This document shows, in pieces, positions 55,702-64,000 of a stretch of 64,000 nucleotides of DNA (its first letter is position 1; each line of letters starts with the position of its first letter). Position numbers and translations under genes: made by a program. The notes below the pieces were generated by a model that worked only from the letters and a program-made list of their open reading frames with translations, did no database searches and was not told the DNA's origin. Origin of the DNA: Sessilibacter corallicola (GTDB lineage: Bacteria; Pseudomonadota; Gammaproteobacteria; Pseudomonadales; Cellvibrionaceae); the NCBI RefSeq assembly GCF_021290925.1, contig NZ_JAJSLX010000003.1:124001-188000 (forward strand). The letters are read 5' to 3'.

Positions 55702-55791
55702 ATGAAATCAGATATAGATAAGCCAATCACCCTACGCATGGATGCCAACTTAAAGAAGGATTTTAGGGTCTTCTTTAAGTTGGGCTCTTAA
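55702..55791 (+). pseudogene. truncated ribbon-helix-helix regulator/antitoxin remnant
   Basis: A 29-codon frame, MKSDIDKPITLRMDANLKKD then FRVFFKLGS and stop. The PITLRMDANLKKDF segment looks like the strand and first helix of RelB/Arc-type ribbon-helix-helix proteins, but the second helix is missing. The 3' half coincides with the right arm of a 14-bp inverted repeat, suggesting that an inverted duplication replaced the original end. An ATACTA-AA-TAGTAT palindrome (55656-55669) 33 bp upstream would suit an autoregulated RHH gene. No toxin gene is beside it. Confidence 0.4.
55745..55783. repeat. 14-bp perfect inverted repeat in the RHH remnant
   Basis: CCAACTTAAAGAAG (55745-55758) and CTTCTTTAAGTTGG (55770-55783) are exact complements around an eleven-base loop. 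Located inside the end of the RHH remnant, 84 bp from nifF. Confidence 0.75.
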
Positions 55792-55867
55792 ATAAGTGTT
55801 TGTCGTGTAGGGTTTCTATTTTTTATGGTTAGTTATGTGGTTTCCGTGTGTTTCTGTGGTCTCGTAT

Positions 55868-56497
<630 letters not shown>

Positions 56498-56510
56498 TTA
56501 AAGAATAGTT

Positions 56511-56526
56511 TGCAGAAACTAAGCCA
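56511..56526 (-). promoter_or_regulatory. sigma-54 (-24/-12) promoter of nifF
   Basis: Minus strand TGGCTTAGTTTCTGCA: GG and GC separated by exactly ten bases with the TGGC and TGCA ends of the consensus TGGCACG-N4-TTGCA. About 100 bp before the nifF start. Confidence 0.8.
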
Positions 56527-56600
56527 GTCCCGCAGTAGCGATCCAAGTGTTTGTTTTGAATCTGTTTTTTAAATCTATAAACTTCAAGAACAATACAAAA

Positions 56601-56616
56601 TGTAGCAAACACGACA
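56601..56616 (-). promoter_or_regulatory. NifA upstream activator site for nifF
   Basis: TGT-AGCAAACACG-ACA fits the NifA site TGT-N10-ACA exactly and lies 75 bp upstream of the -24 element, between the clpX stop and the promoter. Confidence 0.75.
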
Positions 56617-56665
56617 TTTAGAAGACTTAGAGGTCCATTTGCCTTTGTTAGCTTTCCTACAACAG

Positions 56666-57964
56666 TTATAAAGAAGCCAAACTGCCCCCTTCTATTTTCA
56701 AACCACTGCCCGTTTCTAGCTCGCTCGATAAGTATTTTACGGTTAATTCACGTTCTTCGCCGGATGTCCGTAAATCCACAACGCAGCCAGCAAGACCATC
56801 TTGTGAAGGCATTTCAAACATGACTTTTTGTAACGTTGCTTCGAGAATAGATCTTAGGCCTCGGGCTCCCGTTTTTCTGCTTACAGCGTCTTCTGCGATA
56901 AACGTCAGTGCTTCTTCTGAAAATTCTAACGAGCGTCCTTGGTACGAAAATAATTGGCGGTACTGTTTCACCAAAGCATTTTTAGGTTCAGTTAAAATTT
57001 TCAGCATTGCTTCAACATCAAGCTCTTCTAAAAAGGTGACAATTGGAAACCGACCGATAAATTCCGGTATTAAACCGAATCTCTGTAAATCGTCAGGTAG
57101 CATGGCTGCAAGTAAGTCGTCTAACTCAATACTGGCTTCTTCGGGCTTGGAGTGAAAACCAATGGAAGTATCTTTTGGTTGTACGCGAGAGCTAATAAGT
57201 TCCTCTAAACCTGGAAAAGCGCCGCCGACGATAAATAAAATATTCCGTGTATCGATCGTAACTTCATCGCTATTCTCACGGCGTTTGGTCGACTTCGATA
57301 TATTTTGTTCAGCGCCTTCGACCAATTTCAATAAGGCCTGTTGAACACCTTCTCCTGACACATCACGCACGCCGTTCGCACCGCCACCGCGTTTTGCGAT
57401 CTTGTCGATTTCATCAATATACACAATACCCCATTGGGCTCTATTGACATCACCCTCTGCGGCTTCTAAGAGCCGAGAGATAATGCTGTCTACGTCGTCA
57501 CCGACATAACCTGCTTGGGTAAGACTTGTCGCGTCTGCTGAAACAAAGGGCACACCAAGTATTTTTGCAAGGCTCCGCACTATTAGAGTTTTACCGGTAC
57601 CCGAAGGCCCAACCATTAAGACATTCGACTTTTCAAGTTCGACATCTGATTCGTCGTCGTTGAGAGATTCTTTTGTGCTATTTAATAGGCGTAGGAAATG
57701 ATTAAATACAGCGACTGATAATGTTTCTTTTGCCAAGTCCTGACCGACGACATAATCGTCGAGGTGTTTTTTGATCGCTTCCGGTGTGCGCAGTTGCGGT
57801 TTCATTTCTTTACTTACTTGCGTTTTTCCCCAGCTACTGACAACCTGATGCGCAAGTGTGACACAGGATTCACAAATGCGACCGTCGTTACCACTAATCA
57901 GGGGAACCTGAGGACTTTTTTCAACGCCACAAAATGAACAATACACCTTCTCACCTTCAGCCAT
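56666..57964 (-). CDS. clpX: ClpX ATPase of the nif block
   Basis: A hexameric AAA+ unfoldase; 432 aa. The N-terminal zinc domain has Cys 9, 12, 31 and 34. Walker A is GPSGTGKT (119-126), Walker B IVYIDEIDK, followed by the pore loop GYVGDD and sensor segments QRFGLIPEFIGRFP and KTGARGLRSILE. It is the nif-linked second copy (A. vinelandii ORF9/clpX2) and not the housekeeping gene, since no clpP or lon is beside it. It may turn over nif accessory or cofactor-scaffold proteins. It starts ten bases after nifM. Confidence 0.92.
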   Translation of the reverse strand: MAEGEKVYCSFCGVEKSPQVPLISGNDGRICESCVTLAHQVVSSWGKTQVSKEMKPQLRTPEAIKKHLDDYVVGQDLAKETLSVAVFNHFLRLLNSTKESLNDDESDVELEKSNVLMVGPSGTGKTLIVRSLAKILGVPFVSADATSLTQAGYVGDDVDSIISRLLEAAEGDVNRAQWGIVYIDEIDKIAKRGGGANGVRDVSGEGVQQALLKLVEGAEQNISKSTKRRENSDEVTIDTRNILFIVGGAFPGLEELISSRVQPKDTSIGFHSKPEEASIELDDLLAAMLPDDLQRFGLIPEFIGRFPIVTFLEELDVEAMLKILTEPKNALVKQYRQLFSYQGRSLEFSEEALTFIAEDAVSRKTGARGLRSILEATLQKVMFEMPSQDGLAGCVVDLRTSGEERELTVKYLSSELETGSGLKIEGGSLASL

Positions 57965-57974
57965 GTCCTATCTC

Positions 57975-58835
57975 CTAATCGCGTGTTGATACGCCTGAGT
58001 TTATTCTCAACGAATCAAGCCATTGTCTTTGCTTTTGCTGGCGGTTTCGATCCAACAAATGCTCTTTTAGTTTTGGCATCACTTCTTCTAAGCCAAGTAC
58101 ACCCTCCGACAGAACGTCGTCGCAGCGCAAAATATGAAAGCCCAATTCAGACTCAACAACGTCGCTCAACTGGTTTGGTTTCATATCAAAAAGTACTTTT
58201 TCTAACTCCGGGTACAACACCCCTTTTTTAACCTTACCAAGCAGGCCACCTTGAAGCGACGTTGGGCATTCAGAATGCTTTAAGGCTTGTTGTTCGAAAA
58301 GTTTTGGCTTCTTTTTCAGTCTGCTAGAAATTTGATTGATTCTTTTTAACGAATTTTCACGACTGTTTTCTGGACTGTCTTCATTGACGGTAATAAGAAT
58401 GTGGCGAGCAGTGCGAATTTCTGGATGATTGAATTTCGCGATGTTCATATAGTAGAACAAGCTGATGTCTTCTGCCGTGGGTACATCGCAATCTGCGCTC
58501 ACATACTCTAGTACTGAATTTACGTGAAGCTCTCTGGATATAAGTTCAACTAAGTCGTCGTAAACAATGGCGTTGTCAGACAAATAATGTTCAAACTCTT
58601 CGGAATCTTCAAATCTTGAAGATATTTCTTCTATCGCATCTTCTATTTGAGTCTCAGGTATTGATATCCTGCTTGCCTCAGGGCTAGACAAAACGAGTTC
58701 TTCCAGTTTTATTTTTCTTTCAGAGACACGTTTAACGTCCGCTAATTCGTTAGCATCAAGCTCTTCGTAAGACTTCGAATACTTTTCCGAGGCGATCTTG
58801 ATTTGCTGATACCTTTCTCCAAATTCGGCGTTCAT
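57975..58835 (-). CDS. nifM: NifM peptidyl-prolyl isomerase for the Fe protein
   Basis: A parvulin-type rotamase needed to mature NifH. The PPIC domain lies at about 130-245: RTARHILITV, HSECPTSLQGGLLGKVKKGVLYPELEKVLFDM and SELGFHILRCDD. An N-terminal helical domain (1-125) is acidic. Its start region is unusual: an 11-codon leader ORF with two duplicated ribosome sites overlaps the ATG (stop/start TGA/ATG). This implies translational control of NifM level. Confidence 0.88.
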   Translation of the reverse strand: MNAEFGERYQQIKIASEKYSKSYEELDANELADVKRVSERKIKLEELVLSSPEASRISIPETQIEDAIEEISSRFEDSEEFEHYLSDNAIVYDDLVELISRELHVNSVLEYVSADCDVPTAEDISLFYYMNIAKFNHPEIRTARHILITVNEDSPENSRENSLKRINQISSRLKKKPKLFEQQALKHSECPTSLQGGLLGKVKKGVLYPELEKVLFDMKPNQLSDVVESELGFHILRCDDVLSEGVLGLEEVMPKLKEHLLDRNRQQKQRQWLDSLRINSGVSTRD

Positions 58836-58867
58836 TTATTCGCTCCCACCATTTTTACTCCAACCAT
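58832..58867 (-). CDS. 11-codon leader ORF overlapping the nifM start
   Basis: ATG at 58867 begins MVGVKMVGANK, whose TGA (58834-58832) overlaps the nifM ATG (58835). It is made of near-repeats: TTGGAGTAAATAATGG, TTGGAGTAAAAATGG, TGGGAGCGAATAAATG, each with GGAG five to seven bases before an ATG. The first two ATGs are in the same frame, the third is nifM. This is a plausible translational-coupling device or a duplication of the original start. Confidence 0.5.
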   Translation of the reverse strand: MVGVKMVGANK

Positions 58868-58958
58868 TATTTACTCCAAGAATTATTCGTTTCAGCAGTT
58901 ATTCGCTTTAAAAGTTGAATAATTAACTCGTAATAAAATGCCTCTTTCGACAATTCGA

Positions 58959-59405
58959 TTAGGTTTCCGTGAGTAGTTCAATCGCCGCTTCAGGCATTTG
59001 TAATGTGCAATGACCAAAATAAACGTGATAGCTGACTTTCATATTTTCGATGTCACGAATAACTTTTGTTATTGTGCCGGTTTGGTTTTCTACCACAAGA
59101 TCGACTCCATCTTTCGAAATGGGAATACGTGCTTTTACTTTTTGGTTAAACTCGTATTGATTCGGCACCCACGGCGCAGACGCAGGAATCAACTCTTCTT
59201 CCCTACAGCCGACTGTTTTTCCTGCATCTAAAAAATGTACTCGATAAATAATTTGGTCTTGTAAGTAACTACCTACATCATAAACGCAACCCACCTCTCC
59301 GCGTTTAATCAGTAACTCTCCGACCTCTTTTCCCGGATAGGTTCCGTCGTTTCGCACATTTCGCGTTAGTCGAACTTCTGAGCCGTACTCATACGCTGGC
59401 TGCAT
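58959..59405 (-). CDS. nifZ: NifZ, P-cluster maturation protein
   Basis: A 148-aa protein with the NifZ pattern: an N-terminal YEYGSEVRLTRNVRNDGTYPGKEVGELLIKRGEVGCV block, repeated later as KVKARIPISKDGVDLVVENQTGTI, i.e. two small SH3-like barrels. NifZ helps assemble the second P-cluster of MoFe protein. It starts two bases after nifW. A 123-bp gap with repeats separates it from nifM. Confidence 0.88.
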   Translation of the reverse strand: MQPAYEYGSEVRLTRNVRNDGTYPGKEVGELLIKRGEVGCVYDVGSYLQDQIIYRVHFLDAGKTVGCREEELIPASAPWVPNQYEFNQKVKARIPISKDGVDLVVENQTGTITKVIRDIENMKVSYHVYFGHCTLQMPEAAIELLTET

Positions 59406-59407
59406 GG

Positions 59408-59740
59408 TTAAACACCTATAAGTTCATCCATTGATACAAATGTTTCTTGTGGGCCTTGCATCTTATAAATTTTTAGAACTTTTTCCGTCTGTGCATCAGA
59501 GTTGACAAAATCTGAATACGCACGTTCTAACAAAGCTTTGTAGGCCTGACGGGTGCTATCTTCATCCGTCGCCTGATCTAGAAGTTCACCCGCTTTATTT
59601 AAGTAATCATGGTAGCGTTGCATAATATGCAGACGGTTAATATGTACGATACTTTGTTCGAAAGGCACATCGAAGTAATCGAGAAAATCTTCGGCTGAAC
59701 TTAATTCACTGAGTTCTTCTTCTAAATCAAATTGAGTCAT
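59408..59740 (-). CDS. nifW: NifW, nitrogenase stabilising/protective protein
   Basis: A 110-aa acidic helical protein: FDLEEELSELSSAEDFLDYFDVPFEQSIVHINRLHIMQRYHDYL, then AYSDFVNSDAQTEKVLKIYK near the end, all NifW landmarks. It interacts with MoFe protein during maturation and protects it from oxygen. ATG 59740 has GGAGG seven bases upstream and overlaps the ORF8 stop (ATGA); a TTG two codons earlier is possible. Confidence 0.88.
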   Translation of the reverse strand: MTQFDLEEELSELSSAEDFLDYFDVPFEQSIVHINRLHIMQRYHDYLNKAGELLDQATDEDSTRQAYKALLERAYSDFVNSDAQTEKVLKIYKMQGPQETFVSMDELIGV

Positions 59741-60273
59741 GAGCAAGCCTCCAGTTTCTTTTGGACAGAAAAATCAATAATTTCTGCGGTATTGTTATCA
59801 AGAATGGACAAAAGCAGTTTTGCCCCTATACGGTCACGCTCATCCATAGCGACGACTTTTTCTATCATCGACCGACCTTTCTGGTAAAAACCCATTCTTA
59901 ACAATAAATATCCCGCAGCTTTTAATGCGAATAAATACAGTCGCACTTGTGTAAAGGAATAGCCAAGACCAGTAATCACATCTCGCATTTCAATGTCTTG
60001 CCAACTTGATGGAAATTCAATTTTTCCACCAACCACTTTCATGACTCGGTAAGCGATGGCAAGCGCTTTTTCATATTTGTGCTGATAATAGTAATAGCGG
60101 TACAAACCCACCAAAACCGATAAGTTTTCAGGCGCTTTTGCCAGAGCCTTCATCAACAAGCCTTCGCTTTCGGGGCCATAGTTTTCTGCTGCTTGTTGTA
60201 TCAGGCACTCTACTTCTAAATCCATCTCTCCTTCGAAATAAAGCATGTCGCCGTTAAACTCTTGTAAATCCAT
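59737..60273 (-). CDS. ORF8-type nif protein with TPR-like helices
   Basis: A 178-aa soluble helical protein in the position of A. vinelandii ORF8, between cysE/nifP and nifW. TPR-like helix pairs are seen in ESEGLLMKALAKAPENLSVLVGLYRYYYYQHKYEKALAIAYRVM and LFALKAAGYLLLRMGFYQKGRSMIEKVVAMDERDRIGAKLLLSIL. Such a scaffold may hold nif maturation partners, but no function has been shown. ATG 60273 has GAGGAA upstream and leaves eleven bases to cysE; the frame from 60318 would overlap it by 34. Confidence 0.78.
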   Translation of the reverse strand: MDLQEFNGDMLYFEGEMDLEVECLIQQAAENYGPESEGLLMKALAKAPENLSVLVGLYRYYYYQHKYEKALAIAYRVMKVVGGKIEFPSSWQDIEMRDVITGLGYSFTQVRLYLFALKAAGYLLLRMGFYQKGRSMIEKVVAMDERDRIGAKLLLSILDNNTAEIIDFSVQKKLEACS

Positions 60274-60284
60274 AGCGAAATTCC

Positions 60285-61112
60285 TCAACTTTTTAATACG
60301 CTTCGACCAATTGAACATTCATTGATGCATAGGTCGTTTCCAGGTACGCACTCTTTTTCAGTATTACGATGTGCAAAGCCATCCCCAGGCAAGGCTTCAA
60401 TTTTCTCTTCTAGTTCGTCGATGCGCTCTAATAAACAGCTCATCACCTTACCAATAGGATCAGGAATTAAATGATGATTAAGGTCTACGCCATAGCGCAT
60501 CGTTTTTGCATTAGGATCAACATTGACGATTCGTCCAGGTATGCCCACGACCGTACTAGAATCTGGTACGTCTTGAACGACGACAGAATTGGCGCCAACC
60601 CGAGCGTTCTGACCAATAGTAATCGCACCTAAAATTTTTGCGCCCGTTCCAACAAGTACACCATTACCTAACGTTGGGTGGCGTTTGCCTTTATTCCAAG
60701 TCGTTCCACCGAGAGTCACACCGTGATAAAGCGTCACGTCGTCACCAATTTCCGCAGTCTCACCAATCACCACGCAGGCACCATGGTCGATAAAAAATCG
60801 CCGTCCGATTGTCGCTCCTGGATGAATGTCGACATTGCTAAAAAACCTGGCAAAAAAAGACAGGAAACGAGCCAAAAATCGGAAACCTTTTTGCCAAAGG
60901 CTCGAACTCAGCCGATGAATTAATAGTGCGTGAACGCCTGGGTAAGTGGTTAATACTTCCAATACGGATCTAGCCGCGGGATCGCGATCAAAAACACAAA
61001 CCACATCTTCTCGCCACAGACTGAATAAATTCATTTGAGCTTTGCTCTTGCCGCTAACGGACTGTGAATTTGTATTCTCAGAATCAAGCACGAGTTCATC
61101 TGAATTTGTCAT
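60285..61112 (-). CDS. cysE: serine O-acetyltransferase of the nif block (NifP)
   Basis: Makes O-acetylserine for cysteine synthesis, meeting the sulfur demand of NifS for Fe-S cluster assembly. The hexapeptide left-handed beta-helix is visible from about residue 90: [42 protein letters not shown], then [20 protein letters not shown] and [18 protein letters not shown]. An extra N-terminal 25-residue Ser/Asn-rich part is present. It is the nif-linked paralogue (ORF7, nifP). It overlaps the nifV stop (ATGA). Confidence 0.9.
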   Translation of the reverse strand: MTNSDELVLDSENTNSQSVSGKSKAQMNLFSLWREDVVCVFDRDPAARSVLEVLTTYPGVHALLIHRLSSSLWQKGFRFLARFLSFFARFFSNVDIHPGATIGRRFFIDHGACVVIGETAEIGDDVTLYHGVTLGGTTWNKGKRHPTLGNGVLVGTGAKILGAITIGQNARVGANSVVVQDVPDSSTVVGIPGRIVNVDPNAKTMRYGVDLNHHLIPDPIGKVMSCLLERIDELEEKIEALPGDGFAHRNTEKECVPGNDLCINECSIGRSVLKS

Positions 61113-62257
61113 TGCTCTACCCTTGCCGGAAGCTGTTGGAAATCGCCAAGCTCTTCGTAGAAGAGAAAAAGTTCGTTATCATTTGGGCTTCTTTTTTGCT
61201 CGGTCGAAAAGCGTCGAACTCGCGCGAGTAATTGTTTGGATTCGATTTCGTTTAAATCAATGCCGATGTCTCGATAAGAAGACTTAACAATTTTTGTTCC
61301 TGAATGTTTGCCTAGAATCAGGCTGTGACTGCGTCCAAGTTGCTCTGGGTTTAGACCTTCGTAGTTTTTTCGGTCTTTCAATAAGCCGTCTACATGTATG
61401 CCAGCTTCATGGGTAAAAACGCCATCACCAACAACACTCTTTTGCCAGGCCACGTGCCGCCCCGAGGCTCGCTCCACTAAGCTAGATAACCCTGGAATTT
61501 TTAACGTATCGACACCGGTTTCTATATTGTGCAAGTTTCTTAATCCGAGAACGCATTCTTCGAAAGGTGCGTTACCGGCGCGCTCACCTAAGCCATTTAC
61601 GGTGGTGTTAATATGAGTTGCGCCCGCCTTCACGGCAGCTAAAGTATTTGCCGTTGCCAGACCGTAATCATCGTGGGCATGCATTTCGATTTCTAAATCA
61701 CTACGCTGGGCTATTTTTCGAATATTTTCATACGTTGAAAAAGGTTCGAGAATGCCTAAGGTATCTGCGTAGCGAACTCTGCTGGCCCCTGCGTAAGTCG
61801 CGGTTTCAATAACACTGTGAATAAAATCCAGATCCGCTCTTGATGCATCTTCGCAACCAATGCAAATATCGAATCCTCGATCTAAAGCGATTGGCACCAG
61901 CCTTTTAATTTCGGCAAGCGCCCAGTCCCGGTTTTTATTCAGTTTTTTGGCTAACTGTTGATCTGAAACCGGTACTGAGAGGTCGATCATATTTACATGG
62001 GTTTTAAACGCGGCTGTCATATCCCCTTCATTTAAACGGCACCAAGCAAGCAGCCTTGAATTCAAACCCAGCGAAGCAATACTTCGCATGACATCACGTT
62101 CTTCATTTCCCATCGCGGGTATGCCAATTTCTAGTTCAGGAACACCGGCATCTGACAAGTGACTCGCAATTGCGATTTTTTCTTCAGCAGTGAACGATAC
62201 GCCCGCACTTTGTTCACCGTCTCGAAGCGTTGTATCGTCAATCGTTACTGTTTTCAT
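61109..62257 (-). CDS. nifV: homocitrate synthase NifV
   Basis: Condenses acetyl-CoA and 2-oxoglutarate to homocitrate, the organic ligand of FeMo-co. The TIM barrel starts [23 protein letters not shown]. The HxH metal site is in [32 protein letters not shown] and [14 protein letters not shown] are family blocks. ATG 62257 gives 382 aa, close to A. vinelandii NifV; the frame to 62290 starts with TTG. It heads the nifV-cysE-ORF8-nifWZM-clpX transcript. Confidence 0.92.
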   Translation of the reverse strand: MKTVTIDDTTLRDGEQSAGVSFTAEEKIAIASHLSDAGVPELEIGIPAMGNEERDVMRSIASLGLNSRLLAWCRLNEGDMTAAFKTHVNMIDLSVPVSDQQLAKKLNKNRDWALAEIKRLVPIALDRGFDICIGCEDASRADLDFIHSVIETATYAGASRVRYADTLGILEPFSTYENIRKIAQRSDLEIEMHAHDDYGLATANTLAAVKAGATHINTTVNGLGERAGNAPFEECVLGLRNLHNIETGVDTLKIPGLSSLVERASGRHVAWQKSVVGDGVFTHEAGIHVDGLLKDRKNYEGLNPEQLGRSHSLILGKHSGTKIVKSSYRDIGIDLNEIESKQLLARVRRFSTEQKRSPNDNELFLFYEELGDFQQLPARVEQ

Positions 62258-62324
62258 AAAACGTGCCCGGTAGATATTCTGCCCAGCCAAAGCATTTGAT
62301 TCGCTGTGGTATTTATATTTGGTT

Positions 62325-62340
62325 TAGCAATCGCTATACC
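62325..62340 (-). promoter_or_regulatory. sigma-54 (-24/-12) promoter of the nifV operon
   Basis: Minus strand GGTATAGCGATTGCTA: GG-N10-GC with the TTGCT end of the -12 region. The GG lies 83 bp before the nifV ATG. The -24 side is weaker (AGGTAT in place of TGGCAC). Confidence 0.65.
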
Positions 62341-62434
62341 TTTTTTTTTACGAAATTATTTTTTAATAAATTCAATGACCTATCTGTATTTGAAATTTAA
62401 ACTCGTTGGTAAGCATTTGGTTTTGTGACATTTT

Positions 62435-62450
62435 TGTCGCAAATCCGACA
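62435..62450 (-). promoter_or_regulatory. NifA upstream activator site for nifV
   Basis: TGT-CGCAAATCCG-ACA matches TGT-N10-ACA and is additionally symmetrical (TGTCG/CGACA). It is 95 bp upstream of the -24 element and downstream of the nifS terminator. Confidence 0.75.
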
Positions 62451-62489
62451 TCGGGTTCTGGAGAAATAAATTAAAATTTCTTAAAAACG

Positions 62490-62514
62490 AAAAAAAAGGC
62501 CGCAAATTGCGGCC
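62490..62514 (-). terminator. intrinsic terminator after nifS
   Basis: On the minus strand GGCCGCA-ATT-TGCGGCC followed by eight T. It starts 48 bases past the nifS stop and separates nifUS from the nifV transcript. Confidence 0.88.
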
Positions 62515-62561
62515 TAAATGCTCTTCGGAGCGCTTATAAAAGGAAATTTTTTCGTTTAGAT

Positions 62562-63770
62562 TTACGCGTATACCGGAGCGAAGGATTTCTCCGGTTCTTC
62601 TACTGGGCCATTTTCATCCCAGTAAGGTGACAGTTTACGTAATTTCGCAACAATCGGCGGAATGGCTTGAATAACACGTTCAACTTCTTCTTCAGTATTG
62701 TAACGCGACAGTGAAAACCGCACTGTGCCATGTGCTGCCGTATAAGGAATACCCATCGCTCTCATTACATGGGACGGTTCCAAAGAACCCGAGGTGCAAG
62801 CTGAGCCACTTGAGGCCGCGATGCCCTGCTTGTTCATCAGCAGTAATATGGCTTCCCCTTCGATATATTCAAAAGCGATATTTAACGTGTTTGGCAGCCG
62901 ATTTTCTGGGTCGCCCGTGACAAAAGAGTTTGGCACAGTTGCAAGAATGCCTTCCTGAAGACGGTCACGCAAAGCACGTACATAAGTATTTTCATGCGCC
63001 ATGTTGTCCATCGCTAATTGTGCCGCTTTTCCTAAGCCGACAATTGCCGCGGCATTTTCAGTTCCAGCACGGCGTCCTCGCTCTTGATGGCCGCCTCTTA
63101 ATAAGGGACGAAAGCGTGTTCCGCGGCGCAGATATAAAACGCCGACCCCTTTGGGAGCATGTAACTTGTGCCCAGAAAGCGAAAGCATATGAATATTGGA
63201 ATCTTGTAAATTTATAGGTAATTTTCCAACCGCCTGAACGGCATCGGTATGAAACATGACCCCAGCTTCTTGTGCCATTGCCGCCATCTCTTCGACCGGA
63301 AAAATAGTCCCGGTCTCGTTGTTGGCCCACATGACGGAAACAACAGCTACATTTTCAGATAGCAACGCCTTATATTCATCTAGGCTCAAACGACCTTTTT
63401 CATCGACTTCTAATCGATGCACTGTGTAGCCTTGCGTTTCGAGATTGTCGCAAAGCGTTAAGACGGCTGGATGCTCGACTTCGGTTGTAATGATTTCTTT
63501 GCGATCCGGCAGCGCTCTCAATGCCGATAAAATGGCCGTTGAATCAGACTCTGTGCCACAAGATGTGAAAATAATTTCGGAGTCGTGCTCGGCACCCAAT
63601 AAGGTTTGAATGGTTTTACGGGCATTTTTTAACGCAAAACCAACTTTATTGCCAAAGCTGTGTAATGATGAAGGATTACCGAATTGCTCAGTGAAAAAAG
63701 GCAACATTTCTGACACGACTTCTGGGTCGACCATCGTTGTTGCATTGTTATCCATATAGACATCGTTCAT
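62562..63770 (-). CDS. nifS: cysteine desulfurase NifS
   Basis: A PLP enzyme supplying sulfur for nitrogenase clusters; 402 aa. PLP Lys202 is in SLSGHKLHAPKGVG and the persulfide Cys325 in SSGSACTSGSLEPSHV, the same number as the active Cys of A. vinelandii NifS. The N terminus is VYMDNNATTMVDPEV and the cofactor segment FHTDAVQAVGK. It starts one base after nifU. The insertion before the Cys is the short nif-type. Confidence 0.95.
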   Translation of the reverse strand: MNDVYMDNNATTMVDPEVVSEMLPFFTEQFGNPSSLHSFGNKVGFALKNARKTIQTLLGAEHDSEIIFTSCGTESDSTAILSALRALPDRKEIITTEVEHPAVLTLCDNLETQGYTVHRLEVDEKGRLSLDEYKALLSENVAVVSVMWANNETGTIFPVEEMAAMAQEAGVMFHTDAVQAVGKLPINLQDSNIHMLSLSGHKLHAPKGVGVLYLRRGTRFRPLLRGGHQERGRRAGTENAAAIVGLGKAAQLAMDNMAHENTYVRALRDRLQEGILATVPNSFVTGDPENRLPNTLNIAFEYIEGEAILLLMNKQGIAASSGSACTSGSLEPSHVMRAMGIPYTAAHGTVRFSLSRYNTEEEVERVIQAIPPIVAKLRKLSPYWDENGPVEEPEKSFAPVYA

Positions 63771-63771
63771 C

Positions 63772-64000
63772 TTAAGCCTCCGCGATTTCGCTTAATTGCT
63801 GTTCGGTCACAGGAAGTACTTTGACAAATTCGCCCAGGGCTTCTATCAGCTTCTGCTGTATGCCACCGACTGTTGCAGTTGCCAATTGACAACCCACACA
63901 GGCTCCAATGAGCTTGACGTAAATATTTTTGCCGTCAACGTCGATAAGCTCAACATCACCGTGGTCACGCTGCAAAGAAGGCCGAATCTCTTCTAAGGTT
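63772..64000 (-). CDS. nifU: NifU C-terminal (Nfu) domain, partial
   Basis: The reading frame enters from the right edge as [23 protein letters not shown]. It carries the [10 protein letters not shown] motif, the CxxC that holds a transient [4Fe-4S] cluster, and ends SEIAEA one base before nifS. It is the C-terminal third of the scaffold NifU; the N-terminal IscU-like and central [2Fe-2S] domains lie outside the window. The frame is open to base 64000, so TTG 63975 is not the start. Confidence 0.9.
   Translation of the reverse strand, partial: TLEEIRPSLQRDHGDVELIDVDGKNIYVKLIGACVGCQLATATVGGIQQKLIEALGEFVKVLPVTEQQLSEIAEA

Overview
The window comes from a moderately AT-rich gammaproteobacterium that fixes nitrogen. 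Its right end carries a nif block in the order known from Azotobacter vinelandii: nifU, nifS, nifV, a cysE-like gene, ORF8, nifW, nifZ, nifM, clpX, nifF, all read leftward. Sodium-coupled symport, an alkyl sulfatase, a glycerol ABC importer and a T6SS-type toxin pair suit a marine or particle-associated Gram-negative, but I cannot name the genus. I saw no rRNA or tRNA genes and no intact insertion sequence.

Layout. 1-4.1 kb: alpha/beta-hydrolase gene broken by one in-frame stop, a stand-alone CZB zinc-sensor protein, and a divergent pair of a KfrA-like coiled-coil DNA-binding protein and a tyrosine recombinase. 4.2-14 kb: Na+/alanine symporter, YtoQ, alkyl sulfatase lipoprotein, a FIST sensor coupled to a PAS-GGDEF-EAL protein, and L-serine dehydratase. 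14.3-22.5 kb: a zinc-starvation island (ZigA GTPase, Zur, MerC-like protein, DUF1826, ZrgA, second COG0523 GTPase, an exported protein, DUF3299, and a two-gene ABC transporter) with three Zur-box-like palindromes at its promoters. 22.5-24.5 kb: a VRR-NUC toxin with a DUF3396-like immunity gene, preceded by a three-repeat type I-E CRISPR array with no cas genes in the window. 24.8-31.2 kb: cupin protein, two-component system, and a MocR regulator divergent from a class II aldolase and a DapA-family lyase.

31.3-46.5 kb: a PQQ-type sugar dehydrogenase, then a glycerol island: tpiA, glpD and glpR leftward, glpK rightward, then glpSTPQUV (glycerol ABC importer) and a porin. Glycerol enters through porin and ABC importer, is phosphorylated by GlpK, oxidised by GlpD and passed to glycolysis by the local triosephosphate isomerase; GlpR-like half-operators lie before glpD and glpK. 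47.2-54.3 kb: RND efflux adaptor and pump without an outer-membrane channel gene, a coniferyl-aldehyde-type dehydrogenase, and a TetR regulator.

54.3-64 kb: a second tyrosine recombinase and a truncated ribbon-helix-helix ORF with a long inverted repeat mark the edge of the nif block. Within it I can place two sigma-54 -24/-12 elements, each with an upstream NifA site (TGT-N10-ACA), before nifV and before nifF, plus a strong terminator after nifS. The block therefore appears to be at least three transcripts. nifM has an unusual leader with three tandem ribosome-site/ATG units that make an 11-codon ORF whose stop overlaps the nifM start.
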